Source: Diadophis punctatus similis
Taxonomy: Eukaryota > Chordata > Lepidosauria > Squamata > Dipsadidae
Length of the DNA: 64,000 nt
Direction: 5' to 3'
NCBI GenBank assembly: GCA_023053685.1
Contig: JALIGW010000062.1
Span: forward strand, 3,110,946-3,174,945
In this document: piece after piece, positions 1 to 10,655 of the stretch
How positions within the stretch are numbered: position 1 is the first letter of the stretch
Layout of the letters: each line of letters opens with the position of its first letter
Position numbers and translations under genes: made by a program
The notes under the pieces: generated by a model
Seen by the model: only the letters and a program-made list of their open reading frames with translations
Told to the model about the DNA's origin: nothing
The model's database searches: none

Positions 1-75
1 GCCAATCATGCTAGCTCAGGAATTCTGGGAGTTGAAGTCCACGAGTCATAGAAGAGCCAACTTTGCCTACCCCTG
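1..75. mobile_element. hAT-type MITE, right half only
   Basis: This is the right half of the 135-bp near-palindromic MITE seen whole at 7410..7544. It ends in gcctacccctg and is followed by ccctagct, which is the target-site copy in the complete versions. Confidence 0.75.
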
Positions 76-193
76 CCCTAGCTTGTCTGCATTCTTTCAA
101 AAAATCGGGACTTTTTAGAGGACGGGCGGGACGCGGGACAAAGCATTAAAAAGCGGGTGTGTCCCGCCAAAATCGGGACGTCTGGTCACCTTA
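1..193 (+). mobile_element. 3' end of composite 4.7-kb hAT-like insertion, cut by window edge
   Basis: The window opens inside the insertion that is seen complete at 2929..7662 and 10394..15103. This piece holds the right half of a small MITE (1..75), then a tract rich in cgggac/gtcccg words, and ends in ctggtcacctta at 193. The 8-bp target copy tattaaaa follows at 194..201. Its left end lies upstream of the window. Confidence 0.8.
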
Positions 194-201
194 TATTAAA
201 A

Positions 202-313
202 CCTTATTAATATTAATAGGGCGACAGGAGGCACGCTTGCTGCAACACAGGAACAGAAAAAGAAATCCTGTTTCAAAAGCCTTAAACCAAGTTAAGGCCT
301 ATTATGGCCTATT
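202..313 (-). repeat. Inverted ~245-bp monomer, right part
   Basis: Read on the minus strand, this stretch matches the diverged monomer family present in plus orientation at 690..1404 and 1731..2026; shared words include ctgtgttgcagc and the cctcctgtcgcc / attaatattaat region. In units 4-5 and 5-6 it is continuous with the piece equivalent to 2791..2928, so here the composite insertion splits one inverted monomer in two. Confidence 0.65.
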
Positions 314-689
314 AACAGGCTCCTTAAGGGGAGCATAGAGTGGTGGTGCTTTTCCTGCCGTTCTGCACTGCGGGGCTTCGCTTCTCGGCCTCCGCGATCC
401 TGGGTGAAAGCAGGGGGGGAATGAGCGATTGTCATCGGGTTGCCCTCCCTGTTTTGTTTTTCGCGCGGCATCAAACACACAGCGATTACATAGGACGGGA
501 TAGCCCAGCTGCTGGTCGGAACTACCGATTCGCCGGCAACAGTCCTGCTGCATCTTTCTTGGAAGATGTGAGAACTTTCGTGATACGCTTTCTATTGTGT
601 ACTTGCATAAAAGGCGAGTTCTCGTAGACCGTTTGTTGTTGTTTTTTTAACAGTGAGCCAAATTTTTACCTTTTGAAGAAATGACCTTG
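314..689. other. CpG-rich spacer of base unit, no gene seen
   Basis: This segment is noticeably richer in CpG than its surroundings. Its first ~55 bases (ttaaggggagcatagag, then cttttcctgccgttctgc) are repeated in diverged form near 1684..1738. No RNA gene or domain-bearing reading frame could be recognised. A 95-codon frame (340..627) is open but carries no recognisable motif. Confidence 0.5.
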
Positions 690-1404
690 GATTTTCATTA
701 TAGTATTGAAGCTATCGTACGCCTTTTTCACTCGGTTAAACTCTTTTGAAACTGGATTCCTTCTTCTGTGCCTGTGTTACAGCCCCTGGGCCTCCTGTTG
801 CACTATTAATGTCAATAAGTGTTTAATAACAAAGATACAGAATAATAAACTCAAAATCCCATTAAAAAGGGTTGGGGTTTTTTTGTGGCTGCTATTCCTT
901 TTTGGACCACAGGATGACAAGGTTTTCCGTTCCCCAGGGGCTGCAGAACAGGCACGCGCGAATCCTTTTTCAAAAGCCTTAAACCGAGTTAAAAACGCCT
1001 ACGATAGCTTCAACAGATGCAGAATAATCCTCTTAAAATGCCATTGAAAAGGGTTTTTTTAAGACATTTGAAGCAGGATTTTTTTCTGTTCCTGTGTTGC
1101 AGCAAATAGACCTCCTGTTGCCCTATTAATGTTAATAAGGTGTTATTAATAAACAACAAACTTGAAATGCCATTTAAAAAGTTTCTTTTGGTGTCTGCGA
1201 TACCTGCTTTGACCACAGGAGGGCACTATCCCTTAGCGTCGAAGCTATCGTACACCTTTTTAACTCGGTTTAAGTCGGTTTTGAAGTGGGATTCTTTCTT
1301 CTCTCCCTGTGTTGCGGCCCTTGGGCTTCCTGTTGCCGTATTAATGTTAATAATGAGACGTTTAACGATAATGATACAGAATAATAAATTTACAATCCCA
1401 CCGT
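690..1404 (+). repeat. Diverged ~245-bp monomers, plus orientation, about four copies
   Basis: Repeated landmarks are gaagctatcgtac / gaagccatcatagg, ctgtgttgcagcccctgggc, attaatgttaataa, agaataataaac and tgtggctgct...ggaccacagg. They recur near 770, 1090, 1310 and (next block) 1870, with internal deletions. The copies are far more diverged from each other than the 2.72-kb units are, so monomer tandemness is older than unit amplification. Confidence 0.65.
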
Positions 1405-1730
1405 GACCAGGTCGCTGCGAAAGGAAGTTGGGGGGGAAGACTTAGAAGAAAGTACAGGAAGTCAGCCATGATGGGAAGGTCGGTTTTCAAAAGAACTGGG
1501 GGACGGCAACTGAAAACGGACAGGAAGTCGGGCGTGCTTGGAAGGTCGCTGTGAAAGGAAGTTGTGGTGGGATGCCAGGAGAAGGGCACAACGGAAGTCG
1601 GCCATACTGGGAAGGTCGCTCAAAGAAGCACTGGCACATAAATCGGCAGCCATGCGGAGAAGGGCAACGGGAGCGGATCGTCCCCTTAAGAGGAGCGTAG
1701 GGGCGGTGCTTTTCCTGCCGCTCTGCACTT
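1405..1730 (+). repeat. Degenerate ~65-bp tandem repeats, CpG-rich
   Basis: The word pattern aggaagtc.g.c.tg.ttggaaggtcg recurs about four times (near 1417, 1457, 1522 and 1592), each followed by a variable tract. The block ends in a partial copy of the spacer seen at 314..370. No coding signal is recognised in it. Confidence 0.5.
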
Positions 1731-2026
1731 CGGGGATTTTTTTGGCTGCTGCACCTGCTTGGACCACACGATGGCACAATTTTCTGTCCCTTAGCAATAG
1801 CACTGAAGCCATCATAGGCCTTTTTGAATCGGTTTAACTCTTTTGAAGCAGGATTCCTTCTGTGCCTGTGTTGCAGCCCCTGGGCCTCCTGTTGCCCCAT
1901 GAATGTTAATAATAAGGCGTTTAATAGTGAAGACACAGAATAATAAACTTAAAATCCGTCTAAAGGGTTTTTTCTTCTTTTTGTGTCTGCGTGGCACAGT
2001 TTTCTGTCCCTTAGCAATAGCATTGA
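1731..2026 (+). repeat. ~245-bp monomers immediately 5' of the CR1 fragment
   Basis: One full monomer runs from ggctgctgcacctgcttgg to about 1970. A partial second copy stops at tagcaatagcattgag, where the CR1 begins. Confidence 0.6.
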
Positions 2027-2790
2027 GTAAAATCCTACACCTAGCTAAGAAAAACCAAAGAAACGCATATAAACTGGGTGAAACCACACTCAATAGCAGC
2101 GACTGCGAGAGGGATCTAGGAGTCTTGGTGGACAACTAACTACATATAAGCTGGCAATGTGCAGCGGCAACCAAAAAAGCCAATGCAATCCTGAGTTGCA
2201 TTAACAGAGGGATACAATCTAGAACTAGGGAGGTACTGTAAAGCCTTAGTTAGACCACAACTAGAGTACTGCACCCAGTTCTGGTCACCACACTATAAAA
2301 AAGACATTGAAGCTCTAGAGAAAGTGCAGAGAAGAGCAACCAGGATGATAAGGGGACTGGAAACTAAAACATACGAAGAACGGTTGGGGGAACTGAGCTT
2401 GGCCAGTCTGGCGAAGAGAAGGACTAGGGGTGACATGATAACAGTGTTCCAATACTTGAGGGGCTGCCACAGAGAGGAGGGGATTAGGCTGTTTTCCAAG
2501 GCACAAGAAGGCCAGACAAGGAATAATGGATGGAAACTGACCAGAGAGAGATTCAACCTGGAAATGAGGAGGAACTTTCTGACAGTGAGAGCAATCGACC
2601 GGTGGAACAGCTTGCCTGCGGAGGTTGTGAGAGCTCCAACACTTGAGACTTTCAAAAGGAAATTGGACTGCCATTTATCCAAAATGGTGTAGGGACTCTT
2701 GCTTGAGTGGGGGGGGGGGGGGGCGAGGTTGGTTGGTGGTGGTTGGACTACAAGGTCCCTTCCAACTCTAATAATAATGTAATCTAATGT
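2027..2790 (+). mobile_element. CR1 LINE, 5'-truncated 3' end (unit 1)
   Basis: Only the C-terminal end of the reverse transcriptase ORF and a short 3' tail remain. The conceptual translation carries the CR1 C-terminal signature: YKLG.TTLNSSDCERDLGVLVDN, then (after stops) [51 protein letters not shown] and FKRKLD. The longest open piece is 122 codons at 2324..2692. In-frame stops near 2139 and 2240 and loss of the catalytic YADD region make it dead. The 3' end has the family-typical gactacaaggtcccttcc and then a short AT-rich tail. A run of about 15 G lies at 2709..2723; its length differs between units. Confidence 0.9.
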
Positions 2791-2928
2791 AAAAAGGCCT
2801 ATAATGGCCTCAATGTTATGGATAGAAAACTGCCATCCTGTGGTCAAAGCAGGCATTGCAGCCACAAAAAGAAACCAACCTTTTAAATGGGATTTTAAGG
2901 TTATTATCGTGTATCTTTATTATTAAAA
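2791..2928 (-). repeat. Inverted ~245-bp monomer, left part
   Basis: The reverse complement reads through the monomer words tgtggctgcaatgcctgc and gaccacaggatggc. The monomers before CR1 are in plus orientation and those after it are inverted, so CR1 sits at the turn of an inverted repeat. The target word tattaaaa ends it at 2921..2928. Confidence 0.65.
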
Positions 2929-3064
2929 TAAGGTGACCAGATTTTAACATTGGTAAAGAGGGACACCATTGACCGGGTGTGGGTGGGTTCCTGATTAAAA
3001 ATTTGGTCTATATGGAGCAACAAAAATTTTCATAGAACGCAAAAATAGTATTGTAATATATTTC

Positions 3065-3926
<862 letters not shown>

Positions 3927-4338
3927 ACCACCTAATCCTTGACATACAATAGCTCATTTAGTGACCGTTCAAAGTTACAATGGCACTGAAAAAATGACTT
4001 GTGGCCATTTTTCATACGTATGATTGTTGCAGTATCCCCATGATCACAGGATTAAAATTCAGACGCTTGGCAACTGACTCATATTTATAACAGTTGCAGT
4101 ATTCCTGGGTCATGTGATCACCTTTTGTGACCTTCTACAAGCAAAGTCAATGAGGAAGCCAGATTCACTTAACGTGTGACTACCGTATTTTTCGGAGTAT
4201 AGGACGCACCGGAATATAGGACGCACCTAGATTTTAGAGGAGGAAAACAAGGAAAAAAGTATTCTGAACCAAATGGTGTAGTAATATATTATTTAATAAA
4301 ATACCAGTGTAGCAGAATACTTTTTACAACCATGTAAA

Positions 4339-4516
4339 CTTTTTACAACCATGTACACTTTTTACAAACTTCAAACTTGACAGCTTTAAGCCTTGTGGAC
4401 TTCAACTCCCAGAATTCCTCCTCCAGTCATGCTAGCTCAGGAATGGGAGTTGAAGTCCACAAGGCTTAAAGCTGTCAAGTTTGAAGTTTGTAAAAAGTGT
4501 ACATGGTTGTAAAAAG
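4339..4516. repeat. Perfect inverted repeat, 73-nt arms
   Basis: Arm 4339..4411 and arm 4444..4516 are exact reverse complements around a 32-nt spacer. The arms include the word gtggacttcaactccca, which recurs in several MITEs of this window. Confidence 0.92.
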
Positions 4517-4620
4517 TCTTGCCAAGTTTGAAGACCCTTGCACCCCTAACCCAGGGGTCTTCAAACTTGACAGCTTTAAGACTTGTGGACTTCAACTCCA
4601 ATTCCTGAGCTAGTATGACT

Positions 4621-4830
4621 GGAGGAGGAATTCTGGGAGTTGAAGTCCACAAGTTTGAAGACCCTTGCACCCCCTTGGCAAGTTTAAGACTTGTGGACTT
4701 CAACTCCCAGAATTCATCCTCCAGTCATACTAGCTCAGGAATGGGAGTTGAAGTCCACAAGTCTTAAACTTGCCAAGGGGGTGCAAGGGTCTTCAAACTT
4801 GTGGACTTCAACTCCCAGAATTCCTCCTCC
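4621..4830. repeat. Perfect inverted repeat, 89-nt arms
   Basis: Arm 4621..4709 is the exact reverse complement of arm 4742..4830, with a 32-nt spacer. It is built from the same gtggacttcaactccca modules as the palindrome just upstream and could extrude as a hairpin or cruciform. Confidence 0.92.
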
Positions 4831-5015
4831 ACTTGGCAACCTTAAAAAAAACCCTTAAAAAAAACCCTTTAAAAAAGTTCTAACCTGTCGGCTTTCTTCG
4901 GACAGCAGCAGCGGCTCCTCAGGTGCCTCGGGAGCAGGCTTCAAGCGGTGGTGGGGGTTTTGGGCTGTAGCGGAGGTGGCGGCTCACTTCGGGTAGTGGC
5001 AGGGACACCGGCTGG

Positions 5016-5218
5016 GGCAGCGGGGACAGCGGGGACAGCGGAAACGGCGGCGGTGGGACAGCGGGGACAGCAGAAACGGCGGCGGTGGGACAGCGGGGAC
5101 AGCAGAAACGGCGGCGGTGGGACAGCGGGGACAGCAGAAACGGCGGCGGTGGGACAGCGGAGACAGCAGAAACGGCGGCGGTGGGACAGCGGGGACAGCA
5201 GAAACGGTGGCGGCGGGC
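5016..5218 (+). repeat. 32-bp GC-rich minisatellite, about six copies
   Basis: The unit begins gcggggacagcagaaacggc and is 32 bp long; copies start about every 32 bases from 5041 with one or two substitutions. It is followed by a CpG-rich (ggc)-type tract to about 5395. Proline-rich and glycine-rich open frames over it are by-products of composition. Confidence 0.9.
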
Positions 5219-5594
5219 GGCGGTGGCAAGTAGTGGTGGTGGCGGCGGCAGCAGCGGCAAGCAACAGCGGGGATGGGGGAGGCAAGCAGCAGGGGGGAAG
5301 CGGCGGTGGCGGCAGTGGCAGCGGCGGGGACCACGGAGGCCGAAAACCTCCGAAGGGTGGGGGCTGGTGGGTGGGTAGGGCTACATTCGATGTATAAGAC
5401 GCACCCAAATTTTCACCCTCTTTTTGGGGGTAAAAAGGTGCGTCCTATACTCCGAAAAATACGGTAACTTAGCAACTGCAGTGCTTCACTTAACAACTGT
5501 GGCATCAAAAGTCGTAACATGGTGCAAAACTCACTTAACAACTATCTCACTTAGCAAAAGAAATTTTGGGTTCAATAGTGGTTGTAAGTTAATA

Positions 5595-5822
5595 GCAATA
5601 GCAATAGCACTTTTCTTATATACTGCTTCATAGTGCTTTACAGCCCTCTCTAAGCGGTTTACAGAGTTCAGCATATTGCCCCCAACAATCTGGGTCCTCA
5701 TTTTACCGACCTCGGAAGGATGGAAGGCTGAGTCTTGAGCCTAGTGAGATTTGAACAGCTGAACTGTTGAACTAGCAGTCAGCCTGCAATGGCTGCATTT
5801 AACCACTGCACCACTTCAGCTC
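5595..5822 (-). mobile_element. tRNA-derived SINE, squamate type
   Basis: On the minus strand it starts at 5822 with a tRNA-like head containing an A-box-like tggtgcagtggttaaa and a B-box-like gttcaaatctc. It ends in a (gctatt)n tail at about 5595..5610. The sequence ttaata is present on both sides (5589..5594 and 5823..5828), consistent with a target duplication. It interrupts the older DNA repeat. It resembles the Sauria-type SINEs of squamates; family assignment is from recognition only. Confidence 0.75.
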
Positions 5823-5841
5823 TTAATAAGGACTACCTGTA

Positions 5842-7409
5842 TATGTTAACCTGACAGTAGGTGATTATAAAAATTTCCATTAACAATGGTATGAAATAAT
5901 ATGCTCAAATTTGTATGTAACTGTCCAATTGCAGGTTGGATGTGTTATTTTTGTTCACTTTTTTAGAACTCTGTGCAAAACATAAACTTGCATTAAAAAA
6001 TTGAACAAATGCACTTATGAAAACAACCCCCCCCATCGAACTATAATACTTTCATTGATTAAACAATGTTTCAGTTACACCACATTATGGATGGCTTTCT
6101 CACACTGTGATAACTTTCATTTACAAAGCACAGGCGCACAACATGCTAACCACATGGCACTTCACATTTTGATTGCTATAATGTTCTTGTGTTATGGAGC
6201 TGCCCTTGCATTTAGTCTGGAGGCCAAAGCTGGTGCAGAATGGCGCACCTGGCAGTGCTCATGTGATACTATTGCTGAAGCATCAGCAGCACCAATGGAT
6301 AATTAGCTGTTGAACTAAATACAAGGTTTCCTTGGCAATACATGGCTTAAACTGGACTTCCCAGTGTACAAGTATTACCTTTCTTGTTATAGGCTGGGTC
6401 AGTGCTGGGAAAGAACCTTGTCGCTGGACCAAGAACCACATTGTACATTCTTGTGGCTTGTCATAGAATTTCTCAATGGTGCACTCTTTCCTGAAATTCC
6501 TGAGCTGATTATAATTACATCTTTAAAGGCACCTTTCTTCTCTCATTTTCCTTGTGAAAATGCTGTTTTAAATTGTTCAAATAATTTTTTTGTTTTATGT
6601 TTAATTTCCTCTCTTTTTAAAATTGAAATTAACGATTATTTTAATCTGTTTATTATACTATTTGCATTTTGCATTTCTTGTTTTCTTTTTATGTTACATT
6701 GTTCTAATTGTTCATTATAGTTTCAATACAATTATATTTATATAGTATTAATTAAAGCTATGAACAGTCTATTGTGTAGATAATTTGGTAATCAGTTATA
6801 GAGAAAAAAGGAAAGATACACCCTATATTAATTACAATTTACAATATCACAAGCATAAATTTTGTTTTTCAGATATAACTAAGACATATTTTTCAGACAT
6901 AATATTAAAGGAAAAAACTGCAGCAATGGAAAAAGAGTACATGTTCACAAAAGAAGTCTGACAAAATTTAAATAAAAATTCTTATACACACAATATATCA
7001 CACAATACAGCAAATAAAATCACTTATAGCATGGCTTCTCCCTAACAGTTAGGCAGCAAATTTTACAGTCTTTCCAAGTTTCCATATTATATGTAGCAAG
7101 AATTTTGCCTGCCTGGGTGTTTGTTTTCAATGTATTCTCCTGGATTTTTTAAAAAAATTAATAACCCGTTCTATTTAATAATAATAATTTACTACATACA
7201 CTCAATAAGATCACCCAGACGTTGCAAAATACAGCCGATACTCCAATTCTAGGAGTCACTTCCTGGTTCCTTTGTACACGTGTCTCTCTTCAGCCAATGG
7301 CAAAGCAGCCTGGAATAGAAGGGCTAGATTCTGCGGTTCACATCTATTTCTGTAAAAAGTGAAGCGAGCGCCTCAAAAAGAGCCGATTTTTGGAAAGAAT
7401 GCCCTAGCT
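5842..7409. other. AT-rich interior of the composite insertion, no gene recognised
   Basis: About 1.57 kb of AT-rich sequence. Open frames of 101 codons (6001..6306) and 118 codons (6364..6720) lack recognisable domains; the second starts with a plausible non-repetitive stretch but ends in a low-complexity hydrophobic tail. The segment could be decayed transposon body or captured host DNA. Confidence 0.45.
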
Positions 7410-7544
7410 CAGGGGTAGGCAAAGTTGGCTCTTCTATGACTCGTGGACTTCAACTCCCAGACTTTCTGAGCCAATCATGCTAGCTCAGGAATTCTGGGAG
7501 TTGAAGTCCACGAGTCATAGAAGAGCCAACTTTGCCTACCCCTG
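7410..7544. mobile_element. 135-bp hAT-type MITE, near-palindromic
   Basis: It starts caggggtaggcaaagttgg and ends in the inverted form ccaactttgcctacccctg. Long arms containing gtggacttcaactccca surround a ~30-nt loop. An 8-bp target copy ccctagct lies on each side (7402..7409 and 7545..7552). Confidence 0.88.
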
Positions 7545-7670
7545 CCCTAGCTTGTCTGCATTCTTTCAAAAAATCGGGACTTTTTAGAGGACGGGCGGGA
7601 CGCGGGACAAAGCATTAAAAAGCGGGTGTGTCCCGCCAAAATCGGGACGTCTGGTCACCTTATATTAAAA

Positions 7671-10393
7671 CCTTATTAATATTAATAGGGCGACAGGAGG
7701 CACGCTTGCTGCAACACAGGAACAGAAAAAGAAATCCTGTTTCAAAAGCCTTAAACCAAGTTAAGGCCTATTATGGCCTATTAACAGGCTCCTTAAGGGG
7801 AGCATAGAGTGGTGGTGCTTTTCCTGCCGTTCTGCACTGCGGGGCTTCGCTTCTCGGCCTCCGCGATCCTGGGTGAAAGCAGGGGGGGAATGAGCGATTG
7901 TCATCGGGTTGCCCTCCCTGTTTTGTTTTTCGCGCGGCATCAAACACACAGCGATTACATAGGACGGGATAGCCCAGCTGCTGGTCGGAACTACCGATTC
8001 GCCGGCAACAGTCCTGCTGCATCTTTCTTGGAAGATGTGAGAACTTTCGTGATACGCTTTCTATTGTGTACTTGCATAAAAGGCGAGTTCTCGTAGACCG
8101 TTTGTTGTTGTTTTTTTAACAGTGAGCCAAATTTTTACCTTTTGAAGAAATGACCTTGGATTTTCATTATAGTATTGAAGCTATCGTACGCCTTTTTCAC
8201 TCGGTTAAACTCTTTTGAAACTGGATTCCTTCTTCTGTGCCTGTGTTACAGCCCCTGGGCCTCCTGTTGCACTATTAATGTCAATAAGTGTTTAATAACA
8301 AAGATACAGAATAATAAACTCAAAATCCCATTAAAAAGGGTTGGGGTTTTTTTGTGGCTGCTATTCCTTTTTGGACCACAGGATGACAAGGTTTTCCGTT
8401 CCCCAGGGGCTGCAGAACAGGCACGCGCGAATCCTTTTTCAAAAGCCTTAAACCGAGTTAAAAACGCCTACGATAGCTTCAACAGATGCAGAATAATCCT
8501 CTTAAAATGCCATTGAAAAGGGTTTTTTTAAGACATTTGAAGCAGGATTTTTTTCTGTTCCTGTGTTGCAGCAAATAGACCTCCAGTTGCCCTATTAATG
8601 TTAATAAGGTGTTATTAATAAACAACAAACTTGAAATGCCATTTAAAAAGTTTCTTTTGGTGTCTGCGATACCTGCTTTGACCACAGGAGGGCACTATCC
8701 CTTAGCGTCGAAGCTATCGTACACCTTTTTAACTCGGTTTAAGTCGGTTTTGAAGTGGGATTATTTCTTCTCTCCCTGTGTTGCGGCCCTTGGGCTTCCT
8801 GTTGCCGTATTAATGTTAATAATGAGACGTTTAACGATAATGATACAGAATAATAAATTTACAATCCCACCGTGACCAGGTCGCTGCGAAAGGAAGTTGG
8901 GGGGGAAGACTTAGAAGAAAGTACAGGAAGTCAGCCATGATGGGAAGGTCGGTTTTCAAAAGAACTGGGGGACGGCAACTGAAAACGGACAGGAAGTCGG
9001 GCGTGCTTGGAAGGTCGCTGTGAAAGGAAGTTGTGGTGGGATGCCAGGAGAAGGGCACAACGGAAGTCGGCCATACTGGGAAGGTCGCTCAAAGAAGCAC
9101 TGGCACATAAATCGGCAGCCATGCGGAGAAGGGCAACGGGAGCGGATCGTCCCCTTAAGAGGAGCGTAGGGGCGGTGCTTTTCCTGCCGCTCTGCACTTC
9201 GGGGATTTTTTTGGCTGCTGCACCTGCTTGGACCACACGATGGCACAATTTTCTGTCCCTTAGCAATAGCACTGAAGCCATCATAGGCCTTTTTGAATCG
9301 GTTTAACTCTTTTGAAGCAGGATTCCTTCTGTGCCTGTGTTGCAGCCCCTGGGCCTCCTGTTGCCCCATGAATGTTAATAATAAGGCGTTTAATAGTGAA
9401 GACACAGAATAATAAACTTAAAATCCGTCTAAAGGGTTTTTTCTTCTTTTTGTGTCTGCGTGGCACAGTTTTCTGTCCCTTAGCAATAGCATTGAGTAAA
9501 ATCCTACACCTAGCTAAGAAAAACCAAAGAAACGCATATAAACTGGGTGAAACCACACTCAATAGCAGCGACTGCGAGAGGGATCTAGGAGTCTTGGTGG
9601 ACAACTAACTACATATAAGCTGGCAATGTGCAGCGGCAACCAAAAAAGCCAATGCAATCCTGAGTTGCATTAACAGAGGGATACAATCTAGAACTAGGGA
9701 GGTACTGTAAAGCCTTAGTTAGACCACAACTAGAGTACTGCACCCAGTTCTGGTCACCACACTATAAAAAAGACATTGAAGCTCTAGAGAAAGTGCAGAG
9801 AAGAGCAACCAGGATGATAAGGGGACTGGAAACTAAAACATACGAAGAACGGTTGGGGGAACTGAGCTTGGCCAGTCTGGCGAAGAGAAGGACTAGGGGT
9901 GACATGATAACAGTGTTCCAATACTTGAGGGGCTGCCACAGAGAGGAGGGGATTAGGCTGTTTTCCAAGGCACAAGAAGGCCAGACAAGGAATAATGGAT
10001 GGAAACTGACCAGAGAGAGATTCAACCTGGAAATGAGGAGGAACTTTCTGACAGTGAGAGCAATCGACCGGTGGAACAGCTTGCCTGCGGAGGTTGTGAG
10101 AGCTCCAACACTTGAGACTTTCAAAAGGAAATTGGACTGCCATTTATCCAAAATGGTGTAGGGACTCTTGCTTGAGTGGGGGGGGGGGCGAGGTTGGTTG
10201 GTGGTGGTTGGACTACAAGGTCCCTTCCAACTCTAATAATAATGTAATCTAATGTAAAAAGGCCTATAATGGCCTCAATGTTATGGATAGAAAACTGCCA
10301 TCCTGTGGTCAAAGCAGGCATTGCAGCCACAAAAAGAAACCAACCTTTTAAATGGGATTTTAAGGTTATTATCGTGTATCTTTATTATTAAAA
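7671..10393 (+). repeat. Base unit 2 of the 2.72-kb tandem array
   Basis: This 2723-bp copy is nearly identical to unit 1 throughout, including the truncated CR1. Differences seen by eye are single substitutions (for example cctccagttgcc at 8580 against cctcctgttgcc elsewhere) and a shorter G run in CR1. Composite insertions flank it on both sides. Confidence 0.85.
9496..10255 (+). mobile_element. CR1 LINE, 5'-truncated 3' end (unit 2)
   Basis: This copy matches the unit 1 CR1 base for base over most of its length, with the same stops; the open piece of 122 codons is at 9793..10161. The G run near 10178 is about 11 long against about 15 in unit 1. Confidence 0.9.
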
Positions 10394-10529
10394 TAAGGTG
10401 ACCAGATTTTAACATTGGTAAAGAGGGACACCATTGACCGGGTGTGGGTGGGTTCCTGATTAAAAATTTGGTCTATATGGAGCAACAAAAATTTTCATAG
10501 AACGCAAAAATAGTATTGTAATATATTTC

Positions 10530-10655
<126 letters not shown>

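Larger units (their letters stand above)
202..2928 (+). repeat. Base unit 1 of the 2.72-kb tandem array
   Basis: This is the first complete copy (2727 bp) of a unit repeated at 7671, 15112, 19684 and 22406 with near identity. In order it holds an inverted monomer piece, a CpG-rich spacer, four diverged monomers of one ~245-bp family, a block of ~65-bp repeats, more monomer sequence, a truncated CR1, and another inverted monomer piece. It is bounded on both sides by composite insertions whose target copies are tattaaaa. I see no host gene in it. Small open frames (about 60-150 codons) recur only because the unit recurs. Confidence 0.85.
4183..5464 (+). mobile_element. TA-flanked DNA transposon with 28-bp perfect terminal inverted repeats, non-autonomous
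   Basis: The ends are exact inverted copies over 28 bp, beginning ccgtatttttcggag at 4183 and mirrored at 5437..5464. TA dinucleotides flank it (4181..4182 and 5465..5466), and removing the element with one TA rejoins the host repeat as gtgtgactaacttagc. A TA target suggests Tc1/mariner-like integration. The interior is not coding: it has two large palindromes, a GC-rich 32-bp minisatellite and a CpG-rich tract. The second copy (11650..12899) is exactly 32 bp shorter. Confidence 0.8.
3927..5841. mobile_element. Older non-autonomous DNA repeat, interrupted by two younger insertions
   Basis: Segments 3927..4180, 5467..5588 and 5829..5841 read as one element of a kind I recognise as common in snakes. 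Landmarks are tagtgaccgttcaaagttac, a direct word pair with gttgcagtat, aacttagcaactgcagtg, cacttaacaactgtggc, and the end ggactacctg. It is broken first by the TA-flanked transposon at 4183..5464 and then by the SINE at 5595..5822. The superfamily is uncertain. Confidence 0.5.

Noticed and set aside
378..391. 14-base match to the 5' start of U2 snRNA (tcgcttctcggcct)
   Set aside because: The match ends after 14 bases; no branch-recognition region, Sm site or 3' stem follows, so it is taken as chance.
1487..1936. 149-codon minus-strand frame and its copies in the other base units
   Set aside because: It crosses the degenerate ~65-bp repeats and monomer edges, overlaps other open frames on both strands, and has no domain.
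4919..5467. Pro-rich and Gly-rich frames on both strands
   Set aside because: They arise from the 32-bp GC-rich minisatellite and the following ggc-rich tract inside a non-autonomous transposon; overlapping frames on both strands are all open. The copy at 12386..12902 is the same case.
6364..6720. 118-codon frame in the composite insertion as a possible captured exon
   Set aside because: No recognisable domain or splice context, and its end is low-complexity T-rich sequence. A protein search would decide; a strong hit to a vertebrate gene would reopen it.
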